Shown one piece after another: positions 34,869 to 41,372 of a stretch of 41,372 nt of DNA (its first letter is position 1; every line of letters begins with the position of its first letter). A program made the translations under genes and the position numbers. The stretch is from the NCBI RefSeq assembly GCF_004564275.1, contig NZ_SPDV01000047.1, forward strand, positions 1-41,372, read 5' to 3'. Origin of the DNA: Sphingomonas parva (ex Maeng et al. 2020). Its GTDB lineage: Bacteria; Pseudomonadota; Alphaproteobacteria; Sphingomonadales; Sphingomonadaceae. The notes beneath the pieces are model-generated. The model searched no databases, had not been told where the DNA came from, and saw only the letters and a list, made by a program, of their open reading frames with translations.

Positions 34869-35747
34869 TCATCCGATCAGCCCCGCGGCCGCCATCGCCG
34901 CCTCGATCTCCCGCGCCGCGCCGGGCGACGCCGCGACCAGCGGCGGACGGACGCCGCCGCCGATCCTGCCCAGAAGCTCCAGCGCCCGTTTCGCGCCGGC
35001 CGGGTTCGGATCCAGGAACAGGGCGCGGTGGAGCGGCATCAGCCGGTCCTGCAGGCCGAGCGCGGCGGCGAAATCGCCGGCCAGGCACGCTGCCTGGAAT
35101 TCGGCGCAGAGGCGCGGCGCGACGTTGGCGGTGACCGAGATGCAGCCGTGGCCGCCGTGCGCCATGTAGCCGAGCGCGGTCGCATCCTCGCCCGAGAGCA
35201 GGTTGAAGTCCTTGCCGCAGGCCATCCGCTCGAGCGAGGGGCGGGCGAGGTTCATCGTCGCGTCCTTGACGCCGATCACGTTGCGGCAGTCGGCGTGGAT
35301 GCGCTGCAGCGTCTCGACCGAGATGTCGACCGCGCTGCGCGGCGGGATGTTGTAGACGATGATCGGGATGCCGACCGCGTCGTCGATCGCGCGGAAATGG
35401 CGGTAGAGGCCTTCCTGGCTGGGCCGGTTGTAATAAGGCGCGACCACCAGCAGGCCGTCGGCGCCGGCCTGCTCGGCGTGGCGGGAGAGCTGGATCGCCT
35501 CGTCGGTGCTGTTGGAGCCCGTGCCGGCGATCACCGGCACGCGGCCCGCGGCCGCCTCGACGACCAGCTCGATCACGCGGTGATGCTCGTCATGGCTGAG
35601 GGTGGGGGATTCGCCGGTCGTCCCGCACGGCACCAGCCCGTGCGAGCCTTCGGCGATCTGCCATTCGACCAGCCGCTGCAGGCCGTCCGCGTCGATCTGC
35701 TCGCCGCGGAACGGCGTCACCAATGCCGTGATCGACCCCTTGAACAA
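34869..35747 (-). CDS. dapA: 4-hydroxy-tetrahydrodipicolinate synthase
   Basis: 292 residues from a TTG start preceded by AAAGGAG. It condenses pyruvate with aspartate semialdehyde in lysine and diaminopimelate synthesis. Active-site residues match E. coli DapA in place: Thr43-Thr44 in CGTTGE, Tyr132 and Arg137 in VYNIPPRS, and Schiff-base Lys161 in [21 protein letters not shown] and [14 protein letters not shown] are also as in the true enzyme, which sets it apart from related KDG or sialic-acid aldolases. Downstream are a small unknown gene and the transporter. Confidence 0.94.
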   Translation of the reverse strand: MFKGSITALVTPFRGEQIDADGLQRLVEWQIAEGSHGLVPCGTTGESPTLSHDEHHRVIELVVEAAAGRVPVIAGTGSNSTDEAIQLSRHAEQAGADGLLVVAPYYNRPSQEGLYRHFRAIDDAVGIPIIVYNIPPRSAVDISVETLQRIHADCRNVIGVKDATMNLARPSLERMACGKDFNLLSGEDATALGYMAHGGHGCISVTANVAPRLCAEFQAACLAGDFAAALGLQDRLMPLHRALFLDPNPAGAKRALELLGRIGGGVRPPLVAASPGAAREIEAAMAAAGLIG

Positions 35748-36139
35748 GCAATCGCTCCTTTCGGCCGGCGTGCCGCGGCCCGAAGATCATTATCCTGCGG
35801 TTTTGGGATCCCGTCGATGCGCCCTCGGGCGCGGCACCCTTTCCCGAAAGGGCGCGATAACCTATCGCGCAGGAGAGATGTAGGGTAAATCTTCGGGGGA
35901 GGGGGATGACCTCTGTCCGGGATTAGGGATCCCGTGCGGGAAGAGGATCGGCACGAGGGCGTCCGCCGGCCGGCGACGTCGTCGAGCCCAGACCACCGCT
36001 GCGGACTCCCGACCCGGCTAACCGCACCCGCGTGTAGCGATATCGTCAGGGTCCTGGTCGGGCGAGGGGGTTCTTTTGCTCACTCTGATCGACAGGGCAG
36101 CGAAGCTGTCGATTATCGCCCTTCTCCAGGAGAGGGGCT
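35748..36139. other. 392-bp gap with a cluster of hairpins upstream of dapA
   Basis: No gene is supported here. Three palindromes follow one another at 35819-35832 (gcgccc/gggcgc), 35837-35852 (cccttt/aaaggg) and 35852-35870 (gcgcgata/tatcgcgc with a 3-base loop); these could be a structured dapA leader. A further 8-bp hairpin at 36088-36113 (atcgacag/ctgtcgat) lies 27 bases after the kinase stop on the minus strand and may be its terminator. The remainder shows nothing I recognise. Confidence 0.5.
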
Positions 36140-37855
36140 TCAGGGCGAAACCGACACTTCTGAACCGGCATCGAGGACTTCGCGCACTTTGGCCGCCAGG
36201 CCTTCGAAGCTGAAAGGCTTGCTGATCAGGTTCACGCCGGGATCGAGGCGCCCGTTGTGCACGATGGCATTGCGGGTGTACCCGGTCGTGAAAAGCACCT
36301 TGATCGCGGGACGCCGGCGCTTCGCCTCGTCAGCCAGGCGACGACCGTCCATGCCTTCCGGCAGAACCACGTCGGTGAACAGCAGATCTACGTCATGCGC
36401 AGCCTGCAGAACCTCGAGGGCGCTTCGGCCATTCGCCGCTTCGAGTACGCGATAGCCGAGCTCGCGAAGGATGCCGGTGCTGAAGGCGCGCAGGTCATCG
36501 TGATCCTCTACGACGAGGATGGTCTCCAGGCCTCCGTGCGTGAGTGGCTGCGGGCGCGCGCGTTCGGACTCCGGGGGCGCAACCTCGGCCATCAGCCGCG
36601 GAAGGTAGATCTTGACCGTCGTACCCTCGTCGACTTCGCTGTAGATCCGGAGATGTCCGCCCGATTGCCGAACGAACCCGTAGACCTGGCTGAGACCGAG
36701 ACCGGTCCCTTTGCCGACCTCCTTCGTCGTGAAGAATGGCTCGAAGACATGCGCAAGGGTCTCGGGCGCCATGCCGGTTCCGGTGTCGCTCACTGCGATG
36801 AGAACGTACTGACCCGGCGGCACCGGCTCGGGTACCTGCGCGACGTAACTCTCATCCAGATAGGCATTGCTGGTCTCGATCGTCAGCCGTCCTCCAGCCG
36901 GCATCGCGTCCTTGGCGTTCACCGCCAGATTGACCAGGGCGTTCTCCAGCTCGTTCGCGTCAGCCTGGGTGCGCCACAGCCCGCCCCCGCTGACCGTCTC
37001 CAGCGATATGGTCTCGCCCAGGGTCCTTTGCAGCAGATCGGCAAGGTTGGTGATCAGGCGACCGGCGTCGAGCGGCTTCGGGTCCAATGGCTGGCGGCGC
37101 GCGAAAGCCAGCAGCCGCGCGGTCAGCGTCGCGGCGCGCTCGCCGGCGTGCAGCGCCATGCGGGCCGATCGCTCGATCCGCTCCGTCTGCGCCGAACGGG
37201 GCAGGGAGGGCATCTGTCGAATCATGGTGTCGAGGCCGCCGAGGATCACGGTGAGGAGGTTGTTGAAATCGTGCGCGACGCCGCCGGTCAGCTGGCCGAT
37301 CGCCTCCATCTTTTGAGACTGGCGAAGCGCCTCCTCGGCCCTCATGCGCTCCTCGACCGCCTCGGCGACGCGGGCTTCCAGCGTCGCGTTCAGCTCCCGC
37401 AGCTCCGCGCTGGCCTGCTCGGCGGACCTGCGGGCGTGCAGCAGTTCCTGCTCGTAGCGTCGCCGGTCGGTGGCGTTGAAGACGGTAATCCGCGTGAAGC
37501 GAACCTGCCCCGCCTCGTCCCGGCGTTCGACGGCGTTCACCAGGACCGGCAGCATTGTCCCGTCGGATCGCACCATCTCCAGCGCGACCTCGTCGAAGGA
37601 GCCCTGCATCCTGAGCAGGGGCGCGAAGTGCGTCTCGTAGAAGATCTTGCCGGCGATATTCAGCAGATCGGGAAAACGGCGGCCGACAAGCTCGTGAGGG
37701 GCGCTGCCCAGCCACTTCGCCAAGGTGCTGTTGACCCGGAGGATGCGGCAGTCCGCCTGCGCGGACACGTAACCACAGGGCGCATGCTCGAACAGGTCGT
37801 CGACATCGTCCGCGCCCAAAGGCTCGAACGTCGTATCTGGATCAGGCCCGGACAA
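36140..37855 (-). CDS. PAS-domain hybrid histidine kinase with C-terminal receiver
   Basis: 571 residues from a TTG that overlaps the end of the upstream hydrolase gene by 14 bases. A PAS domain (~20-130) contains LLNIAGKIFYETHFAPLLRMQG, like the PAS of RsbP-type sensors. A coiled coil (~135-180) leads to a kinase core: phospho-accepting His195 in GGVAHDFNNLL, Asn313 in LAVNAKDAM, Asp357 in SDTGTGM and GTGLGL at 383-388. A receiver domain ends the protein with Asp495 in FTDVVLPEGMDG and Lys546. All catalytic residues are present. No transmembrane segment is visible, so it is cytoplasmic. Coupling to an RsbQ-like hydrolase suggests that the hydrolase product is sensed by the PAS domain. Confidence 0.92.
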   Translation of the reverse strand: MSGPDPDTTFEPLGADDVDDLFEHAPCGYVSAQADCRILRVNSTLAKWLGSAPHELVGRRFPDLLNIAGKIFYETHFAPLLRMQGSFDEVALEMVRSDGTMLPVLVNAVERRDEAGQVRFTRITVFNATDRRRYEQELLHARRSAEQASAELRELNATLEARVAEAVEERMRAEEALRQSQKMEAIGQLTGGVAHDFNNLLTVILGGLDTMIRQMPSLPRSAQTERIERSARMALHAGERAATLTARLLAFARRQPLDPKPLDAGRLITNLADLLQRTLGETISLETVSGGGLWRTQADANELENALVNLAVNAKDAMPAGGRLTIETSNAYLDESYVAQVPEPVPPGQYVLIAVSDTGTGMAPETLAHVFEPFFTTKEVGKGTGLGLSQVYGFVRQSGGHLRIYSEVDEGTTVKIYLPRLMAEVAPPESERARPQPLTHGGLETILVVEDHDDLRAFSTGILRELGYRVLEAANGRSALEVLQAAHDVDLLFTDVVLPEGMDGRRLADEAKRRRPAIKVLFTTGYTRNAIVHNGRLDPGVNLISKPFSFEGLAAKVREVLDAGSEVSVSP

Positions 37856-38636
37856 AGGACTGGATCGCGGCGATCGTCTCTTCAGGGGCGCTCAGGTTCG
37901 GGCAGTGACCGGTGGCCGCCATCAGCACGAGCTCGCTGCGCGGGAGGCTGCGATGCACGAACTCGCCCACGCTGCGTGGCGCGATCACGTCCTCCGAACA
38001 TTGCAGCACCAGCACACGCGCCGACACACCCGCCAGGTCGGCCCGGTTGTCGGAGAGGAAGGTGACGCGCGCAAAGGCCTTCGCGATCTCCGGATCGGTG
38101 CGGCAGAAGCTGTTGGTGAGCTCTTCGCCCAGCTCCGGCCGATCGGCATTGCCCATGATCACCGGTGCCATGGCCTGCGACCAGCCCATGTGATTGCTGT
38201 CGAGGAAGTCCAGCAACTCGTGGATCTGCGCTTCGCTGAAGCCGCCGACATAGTCGCCGTCGTCGATGTAGCGCGGCGACGGCCCGACGAGCACCAGTTC
38301 GGAGAACAGCTCGGGTGCCTGCTTCGCGGCGAGGATGCCGATCATCGCGCTCACCGAATGGCCGACGAAGACGCCGCCGCGCACGCCCAATGCGCGGCAG
38401 AGCTCGACGACGTCGTCGGCGTAGCCGTCGAGCGAGGCGTATCTGACAGGGTCGTAGGCCTCGAGATCCGATCCGCCCGCGCCGACATGATCGAACAGCA
38501 CGGTCTGGAATTCGTCCTCGAAAGCGGGCGCGACGTAGCGCCACATGTTCTGATCGCAGCCGAAGCCATGGGCGAAGACCATCGCCCGGGAACCCTGGCC
38601 GCGAAGGTGAACATTATGTCGCGTCAACGGGGACAA
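37842..38636 (-). CDS. RsbQ-like alpha/beta hydrolase
   Basis: 264 residues from a TTG start with GGGAGAG upstream. Close likeness to B. subtilis RsbQ runs end to end: AHGFGCDQNMWRYVAPAFE, FDHVGAGGSDL, YASLDGYADDV, LVGPSPRYIDD, RPELGEEL, FCRTDPEIAKAFA. The triad is complete: Ser94 in GHSVS, Asp in CSEDVIAP (~217) and His in ATGHCPNLS (~245). In Bacillus, RsbQ works with the PAS protein RsbP in energy-stress signalling, and plant KAI2/D14 receptors belong to the same fold group. Here the partner gene, a PAS-kinase-receiver protein, overlaps its 3' end, so the pair is probably a signalling module rather than a catabolic enzyme. Confidence 0.92.
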   Translation of the reverse strand: MSPLTRHNVHLRGQGSRAMVFAHGFGCDQNMWRYVAPAFEDEFQTVLFDHVGAGGSDLEAYDPVRYASLDGYADDVVELCRALGVRGGVFVGHSVSAMIGILAAKQAPELFSELVLVGPSPRYIDDGDYVGGFSEAQIHELLDFLDSNHMGWSQAMAPVIMGNADRPELGEELTNSFCRTDPEIAKAFARVTFLSDNRADLAGVSARVLVLQCSEDVIAPRSVGEFVHRSLPRSELVLMAATGHCPNLSAPEETIAAIQSFVRA

Positions 38637-38651
38637 GCCTACTCTCCCGGA

Positions 38652-38683
38652 AGGTTTGCGGTGCCACTAGCACCGGCAAACCT
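38652..38683. promoter_or_regulatory. Long hairpin just upstream of the RsbQ-like gene
   Basis: aggtttgcggtgc pairs with gcaccggcaaacct over 13 bp with one bulged base and a 5-base loop (cacta). It stands 16 bases from the start codon, right before the ribosome site, so it would be part of the mRNA leader or a site for a regulator. Confidence 0.5.
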
Positions 38684-38785
38684 CGCTTGCCAATCGCGAC
38701 GCCGCCCGGCACGTCGATGCCGTCGGGGGGCGTCCACCCCATCACCGTAAGGTCACCGCAACGACCACCGTAACGGCAGCATCAA

Positions 38786-38926
38786 TTACGGTGACACTCG
38801 ACTTAATTGGCGCAATCTGGAATTACGGTGACACTCCACTAGGGAATTACGCGAATTACGGTGACACTCCACTTAATGGACGCAATCTGGGGGTTGTGAG
38901 AGCCTGAATTACGGTGACACTCCACG
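38786..38926 (+). repeat. Array of four REP-like sequences
   Basis: ttacggtgacactccact or a close variant starts at 38786, 38823, 38856 and 38909 (spacings 37, 33 and 53). Units 1, 3 and 4 continue with taatt-gacgcaatctggg-like tails. The fourth is the left end of the first RAYT element. The 38637-38964 gap otherwise holds only the hairpin at 38652-38683. Confidence 0.85.
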
Positions 38927-39645
38927 TAATTGACACAGTCTGGGGGCCGTGAGAGCCTCGTTCCATGGCCCGTCTCGCCCGAGCTGTCTTTCCCGGCATC
39001 CCGCACCACGTGACGCAGCGTGGCAACGGGCGCCAGCAGACGTTCTTCGAGGATGCCGATTATGCGGCCTATCGCGATCTCCTGGCGGCTCGGGCGCGTT
39101 CCGCGGGCGTCGAGGTGTGGGCGTGGGTTCTGATGCCCAATCATGTTCACATGATCCTGGTACCGAGCGACCCCGGCGGGATTGGCCGGGCAATGTCGGC
39201 CGTGCACGGCCGCTATGCGGGGCGTATCCACGCGCGCCTGAAACGGACGGGTCACTTCTGGCAAGGGCGTTTCGGTTGCGTGGCGATGGATGAGGATCAC
39301 CTCGCCGCGGCATTGCGGTACATTGCGCTGAACCCGGTGCGCGCCGGCCTTGTCGACCGTGCGGAGGCCTGGCGCTGGTCCAGCGTCCATGCTCACCTGG
39401 ACCCCGAGACCGAAGATGGTGTGACGACGGTCGCGCCGGTCCGGGAGCGGTTCCCCGATTTCGCGGCGATCCTTGCTGCGGGTGAAGATGCGGAAATGAC
39501 GATGCGCCTGCGAAAGGCGGAGTCGATCGGGCGGCCGGTGGGGAGCGAGGCGTTCGTCACCCGCCTCGAGAGCGCCACGGGGCGCACGCTCCTGCCGCGA
39601 AAGCGCGGGCCGAAGCCGAAGCAATTGAGTGGAGTGTCACCGTAA
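38909..39645 (+). mobile_element. REP-flanked RAYT element, copy 1
   Basis: The left end ttacggtgacactccac at 38909 and the right end 39622-39645 are inverted: the right end, read on the minus strand, is ttacggtgacactccact followed by caattg, one base off the left end of copy 2 over 24 bases. The 737-bp interval contains only the RAYT gene. Confidence 0.8.
38965..39645 (+). CDS. REP-associated tyrosine transposase (RAYT), copy 1
   Basis: 226 residues. It is a Y1-transposase-fold HUH endonuclease related to IS200/IS605 TnpA: PGIPHHVTQRGNGRQQTFF at the start, the metal-binding HVH (His60, His62) in LMPNHVHMILVP, FWQGRF, and the catalytic Tyr119 in ALRYIALNPVRAGLV. RAYTs nick single-stranded REP sequences and are thought to spread them. 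The gene is flanked by inverted REPs, and its last codons and TAA stop lie in the right REP. The protein is identical to that of copy 2. All catalytic residues are present. Confidence 0.93.
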   Translation: MARLARAVFPGIPHHVTQRGNGRQQTFFEDADYAAYRDLLAARARSAGVEVWAWVLMPNHVHMILVPSDPGGIGRAMSAVHGRYAGRIHARLKRTGHFWQGRFGCVAMDEDHLAAALRYIALNPVRAGLVDRAEAWRWSSVHAHLDPETEDGVTTVAPVRERFPDFAAILAAGEDAEMTMRLRKAESIGRPVGSEAFVTRLESATGRTLLPRKRGPKPKQLSGVSP

Positions 39646-40053
39646 CCCAATAATTCCGGCCAAGAGCACGATTGCAACCAAGATAAGCACTATATTGCGC
39701 CACCAGGACATGATCCGCACAGAACCAAGAAATACTGATCGCCTGCCCCCGTCGTTCGCCTCGGAGTGCGGCCGTTCCGGTCCGCGCACTACGGACCGCA
39801 TTATCAAGCCGCCGACGAGTAAGAACAGGCCAGCTCCAGCAGAAATTATTAGGAGGTAGGCTGCTCTGTCCTCCTCAGGAACCGAGGTCATGGCATCGGC
39901 GGTGATCGGAACGCCTCCTGCGAAGTGAGCGATGCACATAGCTACAGTTGCGAAGAGTATGCAGCCGCCAACGAAGATCAACTTTCGACTTGTTGCGCGG
40001 AAATACTCACGCTCGCTTCTAGGCGCACTTATGAATGACTTTAGGTTTCTCAT
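39637..40053 (-). CDS. Small membrane protein in the repeat unit, copy 1
   Basis: 138 residues with three hydrophobic segments (~25-45, 65-85 and 115-136) and a charged N-terminus; no family recognised. The DNA here (39646-40103) is clearly more AT-rich than the rest of the window, which suggests a different origin. Its TGA stop (39637-39639) lies in the right REP of the RAYT element, so the C-terminus may have been cut short when the element inserted. A weak ribosome site precedes the ATG at 40053. Identical to the gene at 40832-41248. Confidence 0.6.
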   Translation of the reverse strand: MRNLKSFISAPRSEREYFRATSRKLIFVGGCILFATVAMCIAHFAGGVPITADAMTSVPEEDRAAYLLIISAGAGLFLLVGGLIMRSVVRGPERPHSEANDGGRRSVFLGSVRIMSWWRNIVLILVAIVLLAGIIGLR

Positions 40054-40103
40054 TGTGAATCCATTTTATTTGGCTTTGCATCGAAAGTACCTAGGGGATA
40101 GAA

Positions 40104-40840
40104 TTACGGTGACACTCCACTTAATTGACGCAATCTGGGGGTTGCGAGAGCCTCGTTCCATGGCCCGTCTCGCCCGAGCTGTCTTTCCCGGCATCCCGCA
40201 CCACGTGACGCAGCGTGGCAACGGGCGCCAGCAGACGTTCTTCGAGGATGCCGATTATGCGGCCTATCGCGATCTCCTGGCGGCTCGGGCGCGTTCCGCG
40301 GGCGTCGAGGTGTGGGCGTGGGTTCTGATGCCCAATCATGTTCACATGATCCTGGTACCGAGCGACCCCGGCGGGATTGGCCGGGCAATGTCGGCCGTGC
40401 ACGGCCGCTATGCGGGGCGTATCCACGCGCGCCTGAAACGGACGGGTCACTTCTGGCAAGGGCGTTTCGGTTGCGTGGCGATGGATGAGGATCACCTCGC
40501 CGCGGCATTGCGGTACATTGCGCTGAACCCGGTGCGCGCCGGCCTTGTCGACCGTGCGGAGGCCTGGCGCTGGTCCAGCGTCCATGCTCACCTGGACCCC
40601 GAGACCGAAGATGGTGTGACGACGGTCGCGCCGGTCCGGGAGCGGTTCCCCGATTTCGCGGCGATCCTTGCTGCGGGTGAAGATGCGGAAATGACGATGC
40701 GCCTGCGAAAGGCGGAGTCGATCGGGCGGCCGGTGGGGAGCGAGGCGTTCGTCACCCGCCTCGAGAGCGCCACGGGGCGCACGCTCCTGCCGCGAAAGCG
40801 CGGGCCGAAGCCGAAGCAATTGAGTGGAGTGTCACCGTAA
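40104..40840 (+). mobile_element. REP-flanked RAYT element, copy 2
   Basis: Same 737-bp layout as copy 1, 1195 bp further on. Left end 40104-40127 and right end 40817-40840 match as inverted repeats over 24 bases with one difference. Confidence 0.82.
40160..40840 (+). CDS. REP-associated tyrosine transposase (RAYT), copy 2
   Basis: 226 residues, identical in sequence to the protein of copy 1, with His60/His62 and Tyr119. The frame is open far upstream into the AT-rich passenger region (to ~39932), but the extra stretch has no likeness to the family and is absent upstream of copy 1, so the ATG at 40160 is used. Confidence 0.92.
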   Translation: MARLARAVFPGIPHHVTQRGNGRQQTFFEDADYAAYRDLLAARARSAGVEVWAWVLMPNHVHMILVPSDPGGIGRAMSAVHGRYAGRIHARLKRTGHFWQGRFGCVAMDEDHLAAALRYIALNPVRAGLVDRAEAWRWSSVHAHLDPETEDGVTTVAPVRERFPDFAAILAAGEDAEMTMRLRKAESIGRPVGSEAFVTRLESATGRTLLPRKRGPKPKQLSGVSP

Positions 40841-41248
40841 CCCAATAATTCCGGCCAAGAGCACGATTGCAACCAAGATAAGCACTATATTGCGCCACCA
40901 GGACATGATCCGCACAGAACCAAGAAATACTGATCGCCTGCCCCCGTCGTTCGCCTCGGAGTGCGGCCGTTCCGGTCCGCGCACTACGGACCGCATTATC
41001 AAGCCGCCGACGAGTAAGAACAGGCCAGCTCCAGCAGAAATTATTAGGAGGTAGGCTGCTCTGTCCTCCTCAGGAACCGAGGTCATGGCATCGGCGGTGA
41101 TCGGAACGCCTCCTGCGAAGTGAGCGATGCACATAGCTACAGTTGCGAAGAGTATGCAGCCGCCAACGAAGATCAACTTTCGACTTGTTGCGCGGAAATA
41201 CTCACGCTCGCTTCTAGGCGCACTTATGAATGACTTTAGGTTTCTCAT
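40832..41248 (-). CDS. Small membrane protein in the repeat unit, copy 2
   Basis: 138 residues, identical to copy 1 (39637-40053), with the same three hydrophobic segments. Its stop codon again lies in the right REP (40832-40834) and overlaps the RAYT stop region by 9 bases from the other strand. Function unknown. Confidence 0.6.
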   Translation of the reverse strand: MRNLKSFISAPRSEREYFRATSRKLIFVGGCILFATVAMCIAHFAGGVPITADAMTSVPEEDRAAYLLIISAGAGLFLLVGGLIMRSVVRGPERPHSEANDGGRRSVFLGSVRIMSWWRNIVLILVAIVLLAGIIGLR

Positions 41249-41298
41249 TGTGAATCCATTTTATTTGGCTTTGCATCGAAAGTACCTAGGGGATAGAA

Positions 41299-41372
41299 TT
41301 ACGGTGACACTCCACTTAATTGACGCAATCTGGGGGTTGCGAGAGCCTCGTTCCATGGCCCGTCTCGCCCGA
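41299..41372 (+). mobile_element. REP-flanked RAYT element, copy 3 (cut by window edge)
   Basis: The left REP end at 41299 and the following leader repeat the copy 2 sequence exactly as far as it can be seen. The ATG of a third RAYT gene is at 41355; only six codons are present before the window ends. Confidence 0.85.
41355..41372 (+). CDS. RAYT, copy 3 (first six codons only)
   Basis: MARLAR matches the start of copies 1 and 2, 1195 bp after the copy 2 start. The rest lies outside the window, so it is unknown whether this copy is complete. Confidence 0.7.

Larger units (their letters stand above)
38951..41372 (+). repeat. Tandem direct repeat, 1195-bp unit, two full copies and the start of a third
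   Basis: Copy 1 spans 38951-40145, copy 2 40146-41340, and copy 3 begins at 41341 and is cut by the window edge. Each unit holds a RAYT gene, a right-hand REP, an oppositely oriented small membrane-protein gene and the left REP of the next unit. The encoded proteins are identical between copies and I see no base differences, so the duplication is recent or kept uniform. Left of 38951 the match decays: the first REP end differs from the second at about six positions. Confidence 0.9.

Noticed and set aside
34869-35747. DapA homologue as a KDG aldolase of the uronate pathway
   Set aside because: Its active-site and loop motifs match true DapA, it has no pectin operator, and it lies far from the locus.
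38780-38930. Short regularly spaced repeats that could suggest a CRISPR array
   Set aside because: Spacings are uneven and very short (33-53 bp start to start), tails are also repeated, and the units match the ends of the RAYT elements, so they are REPs.
39932-40159. A longer N-terminus for RAYT copy 2
   Set aside because: The extra frame runs backwards through the passenger gene and REP, is absent from copy 1, and does not resemble RAYT proteins.

Overview
This window looks like chromosomal DNA from a GC-rich alphaproteobacterium, most likely a sphingomonad (Sphingomonas-like). The reasons are the high GC content throughout, the Caulobacter/Xanthomonas-type TonB-dependent receptor, the E. 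coli-like DapA, the DUF1206 and MipA proteins, and the gene style of GTG/TTG starts with tight overlaps. Taxonomy is inferred from protein style only; no rRNA or tRNA gene was seen.

Layout. (1) 1-1767: the 3' part of a secreted RTX calcium-binding protein, followed by strong hairpins. (2) 1880-5850: two divergent genes for paralogous membrane sensors, one with GGDEF-EAL (c-di-GMP) output and one resembling a histidine kinase that has lost its phospho-accepting His. (3) 5890-7449: a PadR regulator with a palindromic promoter site and a MipA/OmpV outer-membrane protein. (4) 7527-28921: a pectin/galacturonate utilisation locus. The minus-strand run is uxaA, a uxuB-like reductase, kdgA and a FAH-family hydratase. 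A LacI-family regulator follows, then plus-strand uxaC-kduI-kduD-kdgK-carboxylesterase, a Tat-signal Gfo/Idh oxidoreductase with a GH28 polygalacturonase, and a TonB-dependent receptor with a PL10-type pectate lyase. An XRE regulator/membrane protein pair sits inside the locus. A minus-strand alpha/beta hydrolase (probable acetylesterase) and a cupin form an outlying unit. (5) 28997-35747: ordinary housekeeping and accessory genes (DUF72, aminotransferase, a 23-residue membrane peptide, response regulator, GST, DUF1206, MFS transporter, a 75-residue unknown, dapA). (6) 36140-38636: an RsbQ-like hydrolase overlapping a PAS-histidine kinase-receiver gene. (7) 38786-41372: REP sequences and a tandemly duplicated 1195-bp unit carrying a RAYT (REP-associated tyrosine transposase) gene and a small membrane-protein gene, with a third copy starting at the right edge.

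How the genes work together. Secreted pectate lyase and polygalacturonase, with esterases, would break down pectin. The TonB-dependent receptor would import oligogalacturonides. KduI and KduD take unsaturated-product intermediates to 2-keto-3-deoxygluconate (KDG). UxaC, the reductase and UxaA take galacturonate to KDG. KdgK and KdgA then give pyruvate and glyceraldehyde-3-phosphate. Seven copies of a site with core ACCGGT and the pattern TGACACCGGTtwCC stand in front of the transcription units of this locus, including the distant esterase-cupin pair. They define a probable regulon of the LacI-family protein encoded at its centre.

The observations most worth a second look are this regulon and its promoter design, the predicted exported Gfo/Idh oxidoreductase, the RsbQ/PAS-kinase module, the divergent sensor pair, and the RAYT tandem array in which REP ends supply stop codons to two converging genes.
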